NCBI GenBank assembly: GCA_936432065.2
Contig: OW386285.2
Coordinates: forward strand, 35,581,920-35,645,919
Direction: 5' to 3'
Source: Rutpela maculata
Taxonomy: Eukaryota; Arthropoda; Insecta; Coleoptera; Cerambycidae
Length of the DNA stretch: 64,000 bases
Part shown: piece after piece, positions 20,136-32,139 of the stretch
How the letters are laid out: each line of letters starts with the position of its first letter
How positions within the stretch are numbered: position 1 is the stretch's first letter
The notes under the pieces: generated by a model
Told to the model about the DNA's origin: nothing
Database searches by the model: none
Seen by the model: only the letters and a program-made list of their open reading frames with translations
Made by a program: the position numbers and the translations under genes

Positions 20136-22252
20136 GAACTTTTTTTTTTGTTATAAAACACACACTTAAGCGCTTCTAGCTGTGTATAGTATTGTTAATT
20201 AAAACATTTTTAAGCATGTTAAAAACTTAGATAACCTTGAAAGTTCAGAAAATACGCAGTCAAATTTTCACTAAGCTACAAACTTTTTTGTTTTTGGAAA
20301 TTTTGTATAACATGCTGCGAAGAAAATAAAGCCAAAAGACCAAAAATGTTTTTGATAGCATAATTCTTATTGTGCCTTTGATAGTTTAGGTACAGTAATT
20401 TTCTTGGAGCGCGCGAATTGCAGAAATTAAGTATTAATACGCCCGCGTCCACTAAGACTAACTAGTCCCAGGGCGGTGTACGATCAACGTTATTCGTTTT
20501 CGTCGAAGGTCAAATTACAAAACCGCTGCCCAAGGAATCACTACTTCCACATCTTCTATCCAAGTCTCTCACAACAAAAAAAAATTTGAATGCGGAAATA
20601 ATTGTTTATGGAACTTTAATGATAAAATATTTGAAATCGTCTACCCCAAAAACCTATAAAACGATGTGCCACAACGGTAGTGGGGCTGAGGGTGGTGGAA
20701 GGGGGGTGGTAGTAGTGGTGGAAAAAGTAAAAAAAAAAAATTGAGGCCTTTGGTTCTTGTACACACACTAAATGACAATTTTATTTTTTTCGCCCCCTTG
20801 AATAATGGGGTGGGAGTTGGTAATGGGGGTGGTTAATGCCAAAAAATTTTTGAGACCTTAGCTTCTCTTATATATACTAAATACCAATTTTATGGACTCT
20901 TACTTGCTTGATTTGCCTAATTACCCCCTTTAACCCCCCAACTGAATAATCTAGTTCAAGATCTCGTTGAAATACATACGGTTCCGGAGTAATCGTGTGC
21001 ACAAAAAAAGTTACAGACAGACCGACAGACAGATTTTTTTTTTTTTGCTCAAACTTAAAATCTCGACGTTTCATGACATTCTAAGCCTATGTGGACAATA
21101 AAAATTTTCAAAAATATTTTTGTCGATACTATACTTACACTGGATGTGGAAGTAAAATGTGTAACGATATTCTTTCCCTTATTACCACTTGTATTATATT
21201 GTAAAACGTATGGCCATTGTGCGTGGATTATCTGCTAAAAAATATTTAAGATAAAAAAGCAATCTAAGTTTCATTGTAAAATGGAGTGGATTTTATGTGG
21301 CGTAGTAATAGAGGAGAACGATAAACTTGTGCACAAGCCATGGAAACTATAATTAGGGCTGAGGAAATTAAAAGAGACTTAATTTAGGATATTTTTTTCT
21401 TTTTTGTTACCTAATTTAGGCGAAAATAACACGTTTACTCATTTATTGTGTGGATCTAGGGTAAAAATGCAATGCATGGAAGTTTCGGATAGGGACTCTG
21501 ACACAGGAAATGTCGGATACAAATATTAAGATTGCCACGTTCAAAAAAAAGTGCTTTAGGAAACTATCTTTTCTATTTAGCTCCAATAATAACGCAAAAA
21601 AAGGAAAACTCGATAGTTTATTTTTATCAAAACACTCCAAAATTATTACTTTTCCTAAACTTCTGTTTATGGAATTTTATTAGCCCCCTAGTTGCGCAAC
21701 TTTTTTTTCCATTTACTATAATATTATTTTTTACCGTTTCCGAGATCCCAATGCAATGCATTTTTTTCCCAGATACTCTATTTAAGATTTTTAATTCCTT
21801 TTTGCCTTCAACCTTAGTCCTTAATGCGCCACTGGAAAAAATAAGTTATCCTTTCAGATCCTAAAACGTGATAAAACAGTCCTAAACATAAAAAAATAAT
21901 AATGAAAAGTTCCGTTACACACAATACATAATCATTATTATTCTTAAGTGCCGCGCGCGTACGCTCGACAATTCCTCCATACTAAAAAAATCGTAACTAG
22001 CAAACTATTGCTAATAATGAAAAATGTTTTTTCTAAAAACTTTTTTAGTCTATTGACTTCATTTTCTTCATAGCATGTTACACAAAATTTTCAAAAACAA
22101 AAAAGTTCCTCGCTTAGTGAAAATTTGATGGCGTATTCTCTAAACTTTCAGGGTCATCTACGTCTTTGGCATGTTCACATTTTTTTTTAATTAGCAATCC
22201 TATGTATATAAAGAAGCGCTTAAGTGTGTGTTTTATAACAGAAAAAAGTTCA
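20135..22252. mobile_element. 2.1-kb inverted-repeat element
   Basis: The left arm (20135 to about 20420) pairs with about 21960-22252: 'gttataaaacacacacttaa', 'gcgcttc', 'tcaaattttcactaagc' and 'gtataacatgct' or close variants recur inverted. The interior has a family P copy (20518-21154). About 21200-21900 shows ORFs on both strands without family motifs. No transposase recognised. Confidence 0.75.
20518..21154 (+). repeat. Family P copy 1
   Basis: Starts AACCGCTGCCCAAGGAATCA, passes a 'ggggtgg'-rich part, 'ttctcttatatatactaaat', 'gacagaccgacagaca' and 'tctcgacgtttcatgacatt', and ends with the hairpin-like 'actggatgtggaagta'. Non-coding and full length for the family. The short ORF at 20877-21074 is part of the repeat. 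Confidence 0.85.
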
Positions 22253-23719
22253 CATCGATAGCTCAATTCATTTTTGAGATATGGCGATAGATGTACAAAA
22301 AAACATTATTTAAAAAAAAATTAAATTTTACGCTTTTTTTAAATAAGAATATCTGTGACCACTAAAAAATGTATTTCGTGTTTTTATGTGTAAAATGATG
22401 ACGGTAATACCCACTGTGTCTGATCTTATTCTAAGTTGATAAAAAAAAACGACACAATTTTACTTCTTTTTCGCCGCTCTATATCTTGTTCTTCAATGTA
22501 ATACATTTTGTTATATCCGCAATTATTTAACTATTTATTACGAATTAAGGTTATATTAACCTACACACATCCATGTTTATTAATGTATTTTCCTCCAATC
22601 ACAATAATATCTTGATGATTTTTACCGTTTTATAGAAGGGTTACTCTCACGCATAATAGCTATTACTATTATATTGTTGCTGGCAGCATTAATGACAGTA
22701 TTTAAAGAGCAACACGGTGCGGTAGCAACCTCACATAATGGGTGTGCCCGCCACGATATCCGTGTCACTATCTCATTTTTAATACAGATTTTATTGTTTT
22801 AAATTCGAATTCCGGTTACGAATTTGTCAACTTAGTTCTTTTCATTGCAAAAAAACCTTTTCATCTTCCATCAGGCATAGAAATTCAGTGGAAAACGATT
22901 TTGACATATTCCTCTCATGCACTACTGACACTATCAACTAATTTTAAATTGGTATTGGTGTTTTTAAATTGGTGATACTGCGAGCTCACATTTTGTTTCG
23001 ATGCATATTAATCACTTTGTAATGTACAGATGGTGAAAATCAAATGATGTTCATTTCGTTTAGTTGTTGATGAATACGCGCGTGAATTTTTACAACTGCC
23101 GTCGATGTTTTATGAGCTACATATCATTTAATTAGTCACTAATTTAAGCGCAGTAGCTAGCAGCAGCTCAATACAATATCAATTTTTTTTTCACACAAAC
23201 AGTAATAATAAGAATAATAATGTTTGATTGATGCTTTATTCCTATATACATAACGGCTATCTCTTCAGTACAAACCTTGTTTGCTCATAACATAGTCACA
23301 TTATCTGTCCATTAAAAAGGATGGATAAACATAACATCCCATAAGCAACAGTGGTGGGTATGTGTAGAAGGGTAAATATTTTCAATAAAATGAATTATTT
23401 TAATTCATGCATTACCTGCTCTTTATACAACAATGTGTTGTAGGCATGCAATATTACAGTAAAATTATATATTTCTAATTTAATTGGCCTAAAGTTTGAA
23501 ATATATCTATTGTTACAAATCTATAAAATGTCGCATAATTCATTAAAAATGCATTTCTCTATTCTTTCTGAAAGTTTACATATAATAAGAGGATAAATGT
23601 TATACATATTTACACGGCTAAGTTGTAAATATTTTTATTTGAAAATTGGTCATTATAATTTATTATGTTTCTGCACTATTGAATGGCATATTTAATAAGT
23701 TTACCACGAATTAGACAAT
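22253..23719. other. No gene recognised
   Basis: AT-rich sequence. A 77-codon plus ORF at 22742-22975 has no recognised motif. No strong internal repeat seen. Confidence 0.4.
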
Positions 23720-23766
23720 CCTCAAATCGAGGGGCATTCCGCAGAGGAATTTTGGTGTACAAGCGT

Positions 23767-23935
23767 CAGGAATTAGTAGAAATTAGTGAAAATTAGTGGG
23801 AATTAGCAGGCATTAGTGGGAATTACTAGGGAATTCGTTTGAAATTAGAGAAATTAGTGAGGAATTAGCAGAAGTTATTAGATAATTAGTGAGGAATTAG
23901 TGGGTAATTGGTAGGCAATGAGTGTGGAATTAATA
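23767..23935 (+). repeat. GGAATTAGTG minisatellite, left
   Basis: About fifteen degenerate copies of a 9-12 bp unit (ggaattagtg, gaaattagtg, gcattagtgg) just inside the left end of the 2.2-kb element. Confidence 0.9.
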
Positions 23936-25006
23936 CGCGCGCAACTCAAGACATGGTAGCACTCATACATACATAATAACATGCGCCGAGACGTGCGCGC
24001 TCTATAACTTTATCATGTATGTGATTTGCACCAATTTTGCTGTTGTAAGTAAAACTAAACAAAACAATTTTATAACCCAGTGACACACAAGTGACTACAG
24101 TGAGCAGAGCTTAATTAAATCAAATCTTGGCAATTTACCCATCTCGCAATTTGGCCGTGAGAAGAACCCATTCCAGTAATTCAAAAATTAAAAACAATCA
24201 CAACCTAATAGAATGCGATTAGAAACTATTTGTGGATTGCAAAAAATCGGAAAAATCTTCAGTCACTGAAATTCTAGGAGTATGTTCTTAAAAGTTAAAG
24301 AAGTGAAGTACTCATTTATTTATTTAGCAAATAAACTTAAAAGAAATAGGTTTTGTTTGAAACATTTCAAAAAATATTGCTTTTAGAGAAAAATAACCAA
24401 AAACTTTTGTTTAAAAGCTTATAAAATTACCTTTAAATTGATTTTTTTATTGATTGTACAATAAAATAAGGCCGAGATAGATTTTTAAAATTACGCCATT
24501 CTTTCACTGTTTTCGAAGCCCGCCAAAAACAGTGGGCCATATGTAAAAAATGAGTTAAGTATATAAAAAATGGAAAGCTTATTCAATTGCCTTTAATTTG
24601 TTTTTACAAGCTTGTATTTAACTTGTCTTGTTAGTATGTATGTATGGGTCAAATCTTGCAACTGAATTTTAAAACAGTTATCCCCAACCGATTGAGCTGA
24701 AATTTTGCATACACGTTTAGTTTGGATGACAATGCATGGTTAGCTAAGTGACGTCATTCCAAATCCAATATGGCGGACTAGTTATTTTTTTTGCACCCCC
24801 ATGATATGGGTATCAAATGAAAGGGTTTGCTGAGAAGAATACGAAAATAAAATGACGTTTAACACTATAATTTGATCGTATAGTGTAGTCGCTCATACGA
24901 TGCATTCTAAGAAATGGTGAAGGATTCGGTTTAAACTATAGGTTTTATATCGGATAGGAATGACGCGACGCAATTAATATATAAAACTAATTAAGGCGTA
25001 GCTAAA

Positions 25007-25300
25007 AATTTAAAAATAAAATTAAATGAAAATAACTTTTTTAAAAACAAGCTTTTATTATTTAGGTGTACTAAAAATTTAAAAAAAGTTAATTGTCTTA
25101 AAAGCTTTTCGCGTGAATAGAAATAAAAAACTCACTTAGGTACTCACAATTTCTGTCAAAAAAAAATAATGCCTGTATGAACTTCTCGCGCGCGACTAGC
25201 TTTTAAGACAATTTTTTTTTTTTCGTTTTAGTACACCTAAATAATAAAAGCTTGTTTTTAAAAAAGTTTTTTTTCATTTAATTTTTTGTCGTTTTAAGAT
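25007..25300. repeat. Hairpin inside the 2.2-kb element
   Basis: 'acaagcttttattatttagg' and 'tgtactaaaa' in the left half pair with 'ttttagtacacctaaataat' and 'aaaagcttgt' in the right half. Arms are about 120 bp with a spacer of about 50 bp. Confidence 0.85.
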
Positions 25301-25787
25301 GAAAATTGACTAACTAGGATTCAAAAATCCCAGAAAATCCAAAAAAAATAAATATTGAATAAATATTTGTAAATAACATGTTAAGAATGCGTCCTATCTA
25401 AAAATTGCTTGTAACCATTTTTGTTAAATTTCTATATATAAATTCGGTGTATGCAGTTTTCATCTTTAACAAAAATCCCTTTGGTTGTCAACAGTCAGAG
25501 TTTTTGTACAATTTCTTATGAATAATTTTTTTTAAATAAATGAAATATCAGGAAGAATCCTGTTTTTTTTTTACAAGCTTTTATTTAATTTGCAATGTTT
25601 GTAACTATGTCTTTCCGGTTCATTCTGAAGGAATTTTATCGCACTTCCTATTATCTTATCAAGCTGAAATTTTGCATACATACTTGTGTATGTCCTTTGA
25701 TAATCTCAACAAATCCTAATTATATTGCCTGTTAACTTATTTATCTTGTGAATAGAATAATATTAATATTGCCACCTGGTGTTACTA

Positions 25788-25858
25788 GGGAATTAGAGGA
25801 ATTAGAGGAAATAGTATGGAATTAGGGGAATTATTATCCATCTTGGGAATTAGTGTAC
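25788..25858 (+). repeat. GGAATTAGTG minisatellite, right
   Basis: About seven degenerate units (ggaattagag, ggaattaggg, ggaattagtg) just inside the right end of the 2.2-kb element, in the same direction as the left array even though the ends are inverted. Confidence 0.85.
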
Positions 25859-25924
25859 ACAATATTTTTCTGCGGAATACCCCTCGCCTCAAATTCAATG
25901 TCAAGATTGTTTGGGTGAAGTCAA

Positions 25925-26375
25925 AAATAATTTTTGAGGCCTTTGGTTCTTGTACACATACTAAATCACAATTTTGTTTCTTTAAAACCCTTTAATAATG
26001 AGATGGGGGTGGTAATGGGGGTCGGAAATGCCAAACAATATTTTGAGACTCGGGCTTCTCTGATATATACTAAATACCAATTTTATGGACTGTTACTTCC
26101 TTGATTTACCTATTTACCCCCTTCAACGGAATAAGATCAGAATATAATCCAGATCTCGTCAAAATACATACGTGTACCAAATTTCAAGTCAATACCTTAA
26201 ACGGTTTCAGAGTAATCGTGCGCCCAAAAAAAATACAAACAGGACGACACAGACAGAAATTTTTTTTGCTCAAATTTAAAATCTTGACGTTTCATGACAT
26301 TCTAAGCCCATTTGAGTAATAAAAATTTAAAACAAAATGTTTGCGTTACTATACTCCTACTGTATGTGGAAGTAA
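25925..26375 (+). repeat. Family P copy 2, 5' truncated
   Basis: Begins inside the family at 'ttttgaggcctttggttctt' and runs to the 'tgtatgtggaagta' end. The 72-codon ORF at 26101-26319 is family P sequence, not a gene. Confidence 0.85.
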
Positions 26376-27779
26376 TAGCAATGAAATTAACATGACGCGC
26401 ACATAATGTGTTGTGTGATAAACACATTTTTGTTTTTGTGTAATTTCTGTGCACTGAAGTTTATCAAAGAAAATAAATATGTATTTATTAAAATAACGGC
26501 AATATTGTACCCATTTTATATAATAATTATCGGTTAAATTGTCGTAACTTACATAACCGCGGATTAACAAATATAATTAGTACACGTTAAAATTTAATTG
26601 CTATTCACCTTATTACAACTGTAAATAGAAGCTCATCATATTACGACTATGAAGTTTATACTTACTTATGATATGAAACGATCGATTCACTTTTTTTCTA
26701 AACTGCTTTAGTGGCGGATACGTCAAGCTGAGATCACGAGAATCGAACTGAACCAATCGTGTCCGAAACGTTACGAATATATCGACTAGCCAATAAGGAA
26801 CTTATGGGATGTTTGCAACTCAAGTGCCTTGAACAGTGACTATCTCAGCAACAAACAAACGAATGCACATTATGTATCTAGAGATAAGTTCTTTGATCGG
26901 AAAATGGTGCTGTAAGGATTAAAGGCGCCGACGCTTTTTGAGTGCAGAATAAATCTGAAGACAACTATCGTCATTTTTCTTTTACGCTGCCTTTTAAATT
27001 GTATATCAGGCAATAAAAGTAATATTTCCGTCTTTTTAATATAATACCAATGATTCGTGAATATCCTGTATAAATTGAAAAATAAAGTAATAGGGAAGTA
27101 CGTACTACAATATTTTTTCACCCAAAATAATATAAAATTTTTGTAAAACTGTAGTTAAAAACGTTTACTACGTTATGCACGTATTATAATTTTTTTAGTA
27201 ACACTTTCCTGAAAATATATTTTTTCCCGAGTTTTCCCTGATCCTTAATTTGAATATCCATCCTGCCAAGCACAAATTTGCTTTAAGAAGACAAATATAC
27301 TGTCATCGCAACATAAACTTGGGTGTCCGATATAATATTCATGCAATACATCAGTGACAAATACAATAGCTAAAGATCAATATTACTATGTGACATTTCT
27401 AAAATACAAATTTATGTCTACGTTGAGGTTTGAAGTATTCACAATATATCTTGCTTTAAATTTAGAATACTGATGGTGTATTTCACAGGAACATATAATA
27501 GGAACGTCCGTATTTAAATATGAAATAGATATAAATGTTATAAGTTAAATGTGCTGAGATAGAACGCAATATTTCGCAAATACAATTAATGTACTTTATG
27601 AAAAATTGACTGCGCACTTCTTAGATTTTGTTGGTCGTTTGATGTTGCCCGTAACTTGTACTGAAATGCGTTTTTACTGGTTTTATTAATCAGTTATTAT
27701 ACCTACCTGATTTAATTAAATACGTATATTATAAACAAACAAAAAAAATTATTAATCAACGCAGAAAAAAATGTGTGTT
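26376..27779. other. No gene recognised
   Basis: AT-rich sequence. Minus ORFs at 26349-26570 and 26870-27121 have no recognisable motifs. Confidence 0.4.
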
Positions 27780-27966
27780 CTAACGGAACTCACAAATACC
27801 TACACCTCCCATCCCTCATTCCTTTACCATACGCCATGTGGCTCTCGCTGCTGGAAACAAGCATGACCCTAATCCAACCCAGCGTAGACGTAGCAGGCCC
27901 AGCTGTATATATGGGAGTGGCAGCAATGCCTACCGCATGCTGGTAAATCACTCAATCAATCAATCA
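27780..27966 (+). repeat. Possible retroposon 3' end with (TCAA)n tail
   Basis: A less AT-rich 180-bp segment ends in 'cactcaatcaatcaatcag'. Tails of tandem 4-mers are common on LINE or SINE 3' ends. The body matches nothing else in the window, so the call is weak. Confidence 0.3.
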
Positions 27967-27999
27967 GAAATCTGTTTCATAATGTGCTGAATAGAAAAT

Positions 28000-28500
28000 G
28001 TCAAACTTCAGTTCCGGCAAATACTGAGAGCAGGAAATGGTCTATGTGGAGAACGCTCCTTTAAAGCCGCCACAGTACCTAAAATAGACCTTTTTGATTC
28101 TTCTCACATTTTGAAAATGCAGGGTGATCCAATAAAAGATGTTTGGTGGTCTATCAGAACTCTGACTGAACTCTGAAAATTTCTGCCTTCGAGCTAGTAA
28201 TCAAGTCTATCTTGACTTGTTTGGCCCTGTTACAAAGTTCCGACCTTATCTATAATCACTGCTTAGCCTTCAGTTCTCGGAGAGTGCATCGTAAGCTCAT
28301 GCGCAAGGAGCCATCGTTACCAGCAGTATATTACTCAGACATAGACGTAGGTCTAAGCAAAGTTCCTTGGTTCTAAGTCTAGTTAGTTTATCTGCTTTCT
28401 CGTCTCCTGGAACACCAGCGTTTGTCGATATCCATACAAGATTTACCCCTTTTTATTCCTGGAAAGTGGTTTTGTACGTCCTTAACCATTTCTTACCTAC
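28000..28500 (-). pseudogene. LINE RNase H domain fragment
   Basis: Reading leftward from about 28470: VWISTNAGVPGDEKADKL, the conserved 'W(V/I)P.H.GI.GNE.AD' block of the RNase H domain in I/R1-type LINEs. Downstream, broken frames lead to a region (about 28050-28130) where such elements usually carry a Cys/His motif; I see only degenerate traces. No other RNase H motif is preserved. Confidence 0.7.
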
Positions 28501-28629
28501 CGCTGCAAATATGAAACAAACCTCAATTTAAATGAAGCATTACAACGATCTACCTCTATAGTCTTATCAACATCTCAGCAAAAAAAAACCATCACGATGT
28601 CTGGTATACAGGGTAACACCACCATATTA

Positions 28630-29072
28630 AGTTTAATCTGGAAGCGATAGGTGAAGAAGTAGATAATCTATATGATGAAGAGCTTCAATAGCCAAACCAG
28701 AAGTGATCGAAGTACTGCTCTACATGAGGAAAGAACCTGTCATCACACACAATTTGAGATAGAAGTCATGAACATAGTCCTTCAGTTCAACATATTTTCT
28801 GAAGCGCGGAAAAGGGCAAAGTTACTCTGGAAAGGTGACAATCCAATGAAAGATTCTACTTAATATTTATAGCTTTATCTGCTCGACGTCACAGGAACAA
28901 CTCATCTAGATTAGTCTGAAGAAAAAGCCTAGAAGGTATTGGCTGAGTCACAATTTGGCTGCAGAGTGGGGAGGTCTATAATGGATGTTATTAAGATCGT
29001 GTTGGGTCTCTACGATGAAAATAGATCTAGGGAATTTATATCTAACGTATCCAGACTCACATCTCAAAAGTA
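28630..29072 (+). pseudogene. R1-like LINE reverse transcriptase fragment
   Basis: Frames read EARKRAKLLWKGDNPMKDST, a stop, LYLLDVTG, then VLAESQFGCRVGRSIMDVIK IV. These correspond to '...ARLVLI.KPGK...DPSSYRPI.LLDT.GK' and 'L.E.QFGFR.GRST.DAI' of R1-type reverse transcriptases. It ends before the palm catalytic motifs. Confidence 0.75.
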
Positions 29073-29129
29073 TCAATACTTCGTCCGTTTTTTCTCTCCT
29101 AACGGTCAGAGGGTAAATAAAAATGGAGA

Positions 29130-29480
29130 AGCTGCTGAGTCAAACTACTCAATTGGCAAGTTGCTGGTCTTGTCATCTATATTCTTCGCCGAATCTTATA
29201 TTTGCAGTTGCCAGTATTGTCCGCAAAGGCTCTAAGGGATACTATCTTATTTTCTACCTCACGGTTATCTATCCTTATCGTGTCTGTTTGGTTATCAGTT
29301 GCTCGGTCTTCAATAATTTTCATTTTGTTGTAATTTACACTTAAACCATAATCAGAACTTATTTTCTGAACTGAAGCCTGTTCAGCATATGTACGAGCTC
29401 ATCCTTGCTTGCTGAAACAAAGATGTTGTCATTTGTAAATCTCAAGTTATAAATATTGGTTCCACTGGTAACTTATTGGA
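29130..29480 (-). pseudogene. LINE reverse transcriptase fragment, palm to thumb
   Basis: Reading leftward: YNLRFTNDNIFVSASKDELV and HMLNRLQ, then in a shifted frame GLSVNYNKMKII and KIVSLRAF. This matches 'LRFADDIVL.A.....L..ML..L......GL..N..KTK' of RTE/R1-like enzymes. The YADD/FADD motif has become FTND, so the catalytic Asp pair is lost. It faces the adjacent fragment 28630-29072 in the opposite direction, so the two are separate insertions or a rearrangement. Confidence 0.75.
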
Positions 29481-30559
29481 CTCAGCTATCGGCAAAATAA
29501 GAGATTTTTTAAACAATATACCCGATATATTTAAGGAACATATTTTTCACCTCTTTACACCCTTCTGCACCCTTTAGAATTAGGGGCATATCAGTTTCTT
29601 AATACTAAGGGTTAATCCTACAAACCTCCCAATTGACTCCCTAATTTTTCTTTTCTCAAGCATTTTTTATATTTTCTCCGCACTACAAACATAGACATTT
29701 TTGTTTGTATTATTGAGTGACTATTACGAAACAGATTTTTTGCAGTTCTATTTATTTTAAATATGTTTAGCTTATTCGGTTTAATCAAATAATACTTAAT
29801 AAAAATATATCTTGCCGTGAAACACTTAAATATATATTTTCGCGATAAAATGTTGTATACATCTCTTATCTGTCAAATTTATGTTCTTTTCCCTCTTATA
29901 TAACTCAATATATTTTTTCAATATAACAAACATTTCTCACCCGCAGAGTTAAAGTACGTTATATGCGTTATATCAGTTTCGATAAAGGAAATGAGAAGAT
30001 AACAAAAATGTATATTTACTGGTTTCATCTTTGTGATAGGTTTCTCACGTCGTAATAGACATAATGCTCTGAAAAATGATCGAATTCAGACAGATGGATG
30101 GGGTGGTTTAGAGAAATGACAAAACGAATAACTAAATAAAATGATGTTTTATACCTGTCTATGTTTCATTCTACAGAAGACATAGGGAGAGTTGCTGCGA
30201 GTTCCAAAATTCAAGGATGGATTATAATTTTGCATAACTTTTATCTATATTATACAATGTATACAGTAGGAGTAAAATGGTCATTATTTTATCCGGTGAT
30301 ATATTGAACTAATGGCGGTAAAAAATTCCCAAATAAATAAAAATATTTTGTACCACTGCAAAGAATTTAAGATATATCAATTTAATTTGAAATTTAAGAA
30401 CTATTATTACCTTTTAGAATGAAAGTTTTGGAGACAACTTTTTGTCTAACACAAGGGTACGTTACATACAAATGCGATTTTGTGTGAATTTGGGAGGTTT
30501 TAGTACTGTATTTTGGATATCATCTTCTTGCTCCGCAAACTGGTTGATAGGTAGAATTT
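29481..30559. other. No gene recognised
   Basis: AT-rich sequence with no motif or repeat recognised. Confidence 0.4.
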
Positions 30560-32139
30560 TGAAGCCTGATTTTGAGCACTCACCGATGGCTTATGTTTGT
30601 TACTAATAGATTTCTTGTTATTTGTTTCAAAAATACCAATCTCTCCGCAAGTAAACCATCTATCACTTGTCTGTGTAATTCTTTATGAATAATTACCTTT
30701 TTACTACATAACGCCACATAACGAATTGTCCAAAGAGTAAAAAAAAAAATTCGATGTCACCATTTATGGCTCTTGCGATTGATTTCGTAAGATGACCTAA
30801 ATTGGTCAAATTTATCGACGAAAGTCATATAGGTATTGTAATTGACAAGAACTCTTGGACACTTAACCTCAGCAAAACCTCCGTATTTTATTCATCAGTT
30901 CACAGTTGTTAACGTTACGTGGATCGTAAAAGCTGGACAGTAAATGCACTGACCGCGCATTTAAACATTGCTAAATTTGAGTTACCTGTTTTCCAGTCAA
31001 ATTACACCCCTTTTTAACAATTTATCGTCTTTCATCAAGGAATATTTTTTATAGTATAATTGACGGTTCCGCACGCATGAATGCCTTTCTCTTTCAATTT
31101 CAATTGCAACTGATTTGAAGAAGAACTGTAGAAATTGTCGAAAAACAACCAGTGAATTTTGTTATAAAGATCTTGTATTAAATGTTTTAAAACCCGCCCA
31201 CTCAAGTTCTTCTGAATACGATTAACTTTACCGGTGACAATTTGAAATCTATATAGATACTTAGATGTGCCTGCCAATGGCCAGATTTTATATCCCCTTT
31301 TATGGTTTTTTTGGTAAGTATTGTTTTATAGAATATCTTCCCTTGAATCTAATTATGGATTCGTCTATTGCGAGAAATTTATCTGGATCCATACATTTTA
31401 GAGACTTTCTCAAGAAATGGAGGAATTTTGTATAATTTATCATAATTGGGAAAATTCCTATGAGGCAACAGATTATCATTTAAATGAATATGACCCAGGA
31501 ACCAACTGAACTCATCTACCATCATTAATTTGCTAATATCTGCATCATGTACGTTAGGTCTGAAACTCTAATAATCTTTATAACTTGGAAGAGACTTAAG
31601 TCCCATTGATAGAATAATTTCCAGAAACATCCTCATCTTAACTGGGCTAGTTGATTCAAGTCATTTCCAGACTCCTGGTATGTTTGGGTTGCATACATAT
31701 TTTTTGAAAAACTAAATTTTCTATAGTGTCATTGTCAATTAAAGGACTGAAAAAATTATAATGCGAAGAATTTCTAAATTATTTAATATCTGTTGCACCA
31801 GCAGTGTGACTGAAACCAGGAGGTGATGATATATTGACATGTTGGCTCAGTTCCTCTTTATTTTTTTAATTAGATCTAATAGCGCAAGCTACTCAGGGAT
31901 AGATCCATTTCATGGTCATCGCAATTGAAAGTATCACGTGACACATCATTTTTATATTATTTTCATCATCACTCAGCCCTACGGTATCTTCTAAAACAGT
32001 ATTTGCCAAGTCAATATTATTTATATCATCTAAAACACCATCACTATCGATGATTGACTGGATCAGAAGGAATATTTTCGAATGTAGTAAAAAACTCTTC
32101 AGGTGTTCAGCCTTTTAATTTGAACGGCAAATCATCCAT
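30560..32139 (-). pseudogene. piggyBac-type transposase, heavily broken
   Basis: Reading leftward: an acidic start MDDLPFKLKG...PEEFFTTF at about 32139, a long decayed stretch, then GYKIWPLAGTSKYLYRFQIV, HWLFFDNFYSSSSNQLQLKL and GIHACGTVNYTIKNIP (31035-31310). Further on are CPRVLVNYNTYMTFVDKFDQ, FRSSYEINRKSHKW (about 30760-30870) and VIDGLLAERLVFLKQ. These match the piggyBac order: LYRF.IYTGK, FFDNF, G..ACGTVR..RK, then VDK.DQ.RS.Y...RKS.KWW. Many stops and shifts separate the blocks. No CCC ends with TTAA flanks were identified. Confidence 0.85.

Larger units (their letters stand above)
23728..25886. mobile_element. 2.2-kb element with 8-bp CCTCAAAT duplication
   Basis: CCTCAAAT at 23720-23727 and again at 25887-25894 flanks an element with ends CGAGGGGCATTCCGCAGA and, inverted, CGAGGGGTATTCCGCAGA. 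The inverted match continues through 'ttttggtgtaca'/'tgtacacaatattttt'. There is no coding content. An 8-bp duplication fits hAT, P or Merlin groups, but the ends are not the usual hAT CAG type. The interior has GGAATTAGTG arrays, a roughly 120-bp direct repeat (about 24600-24720 and 25560-25690, both with 'gctgaaattttgcataca') and a hairpin. Confidence 0.85.

Noticed and set aside
21532..21864. 110-codon hydrophobic plus ORF as a membrane protein
   Set aside because: It is Phe/Leu-rich from poly-T runs inside an inverted-repeat element, with no topology or motif beyond composition.
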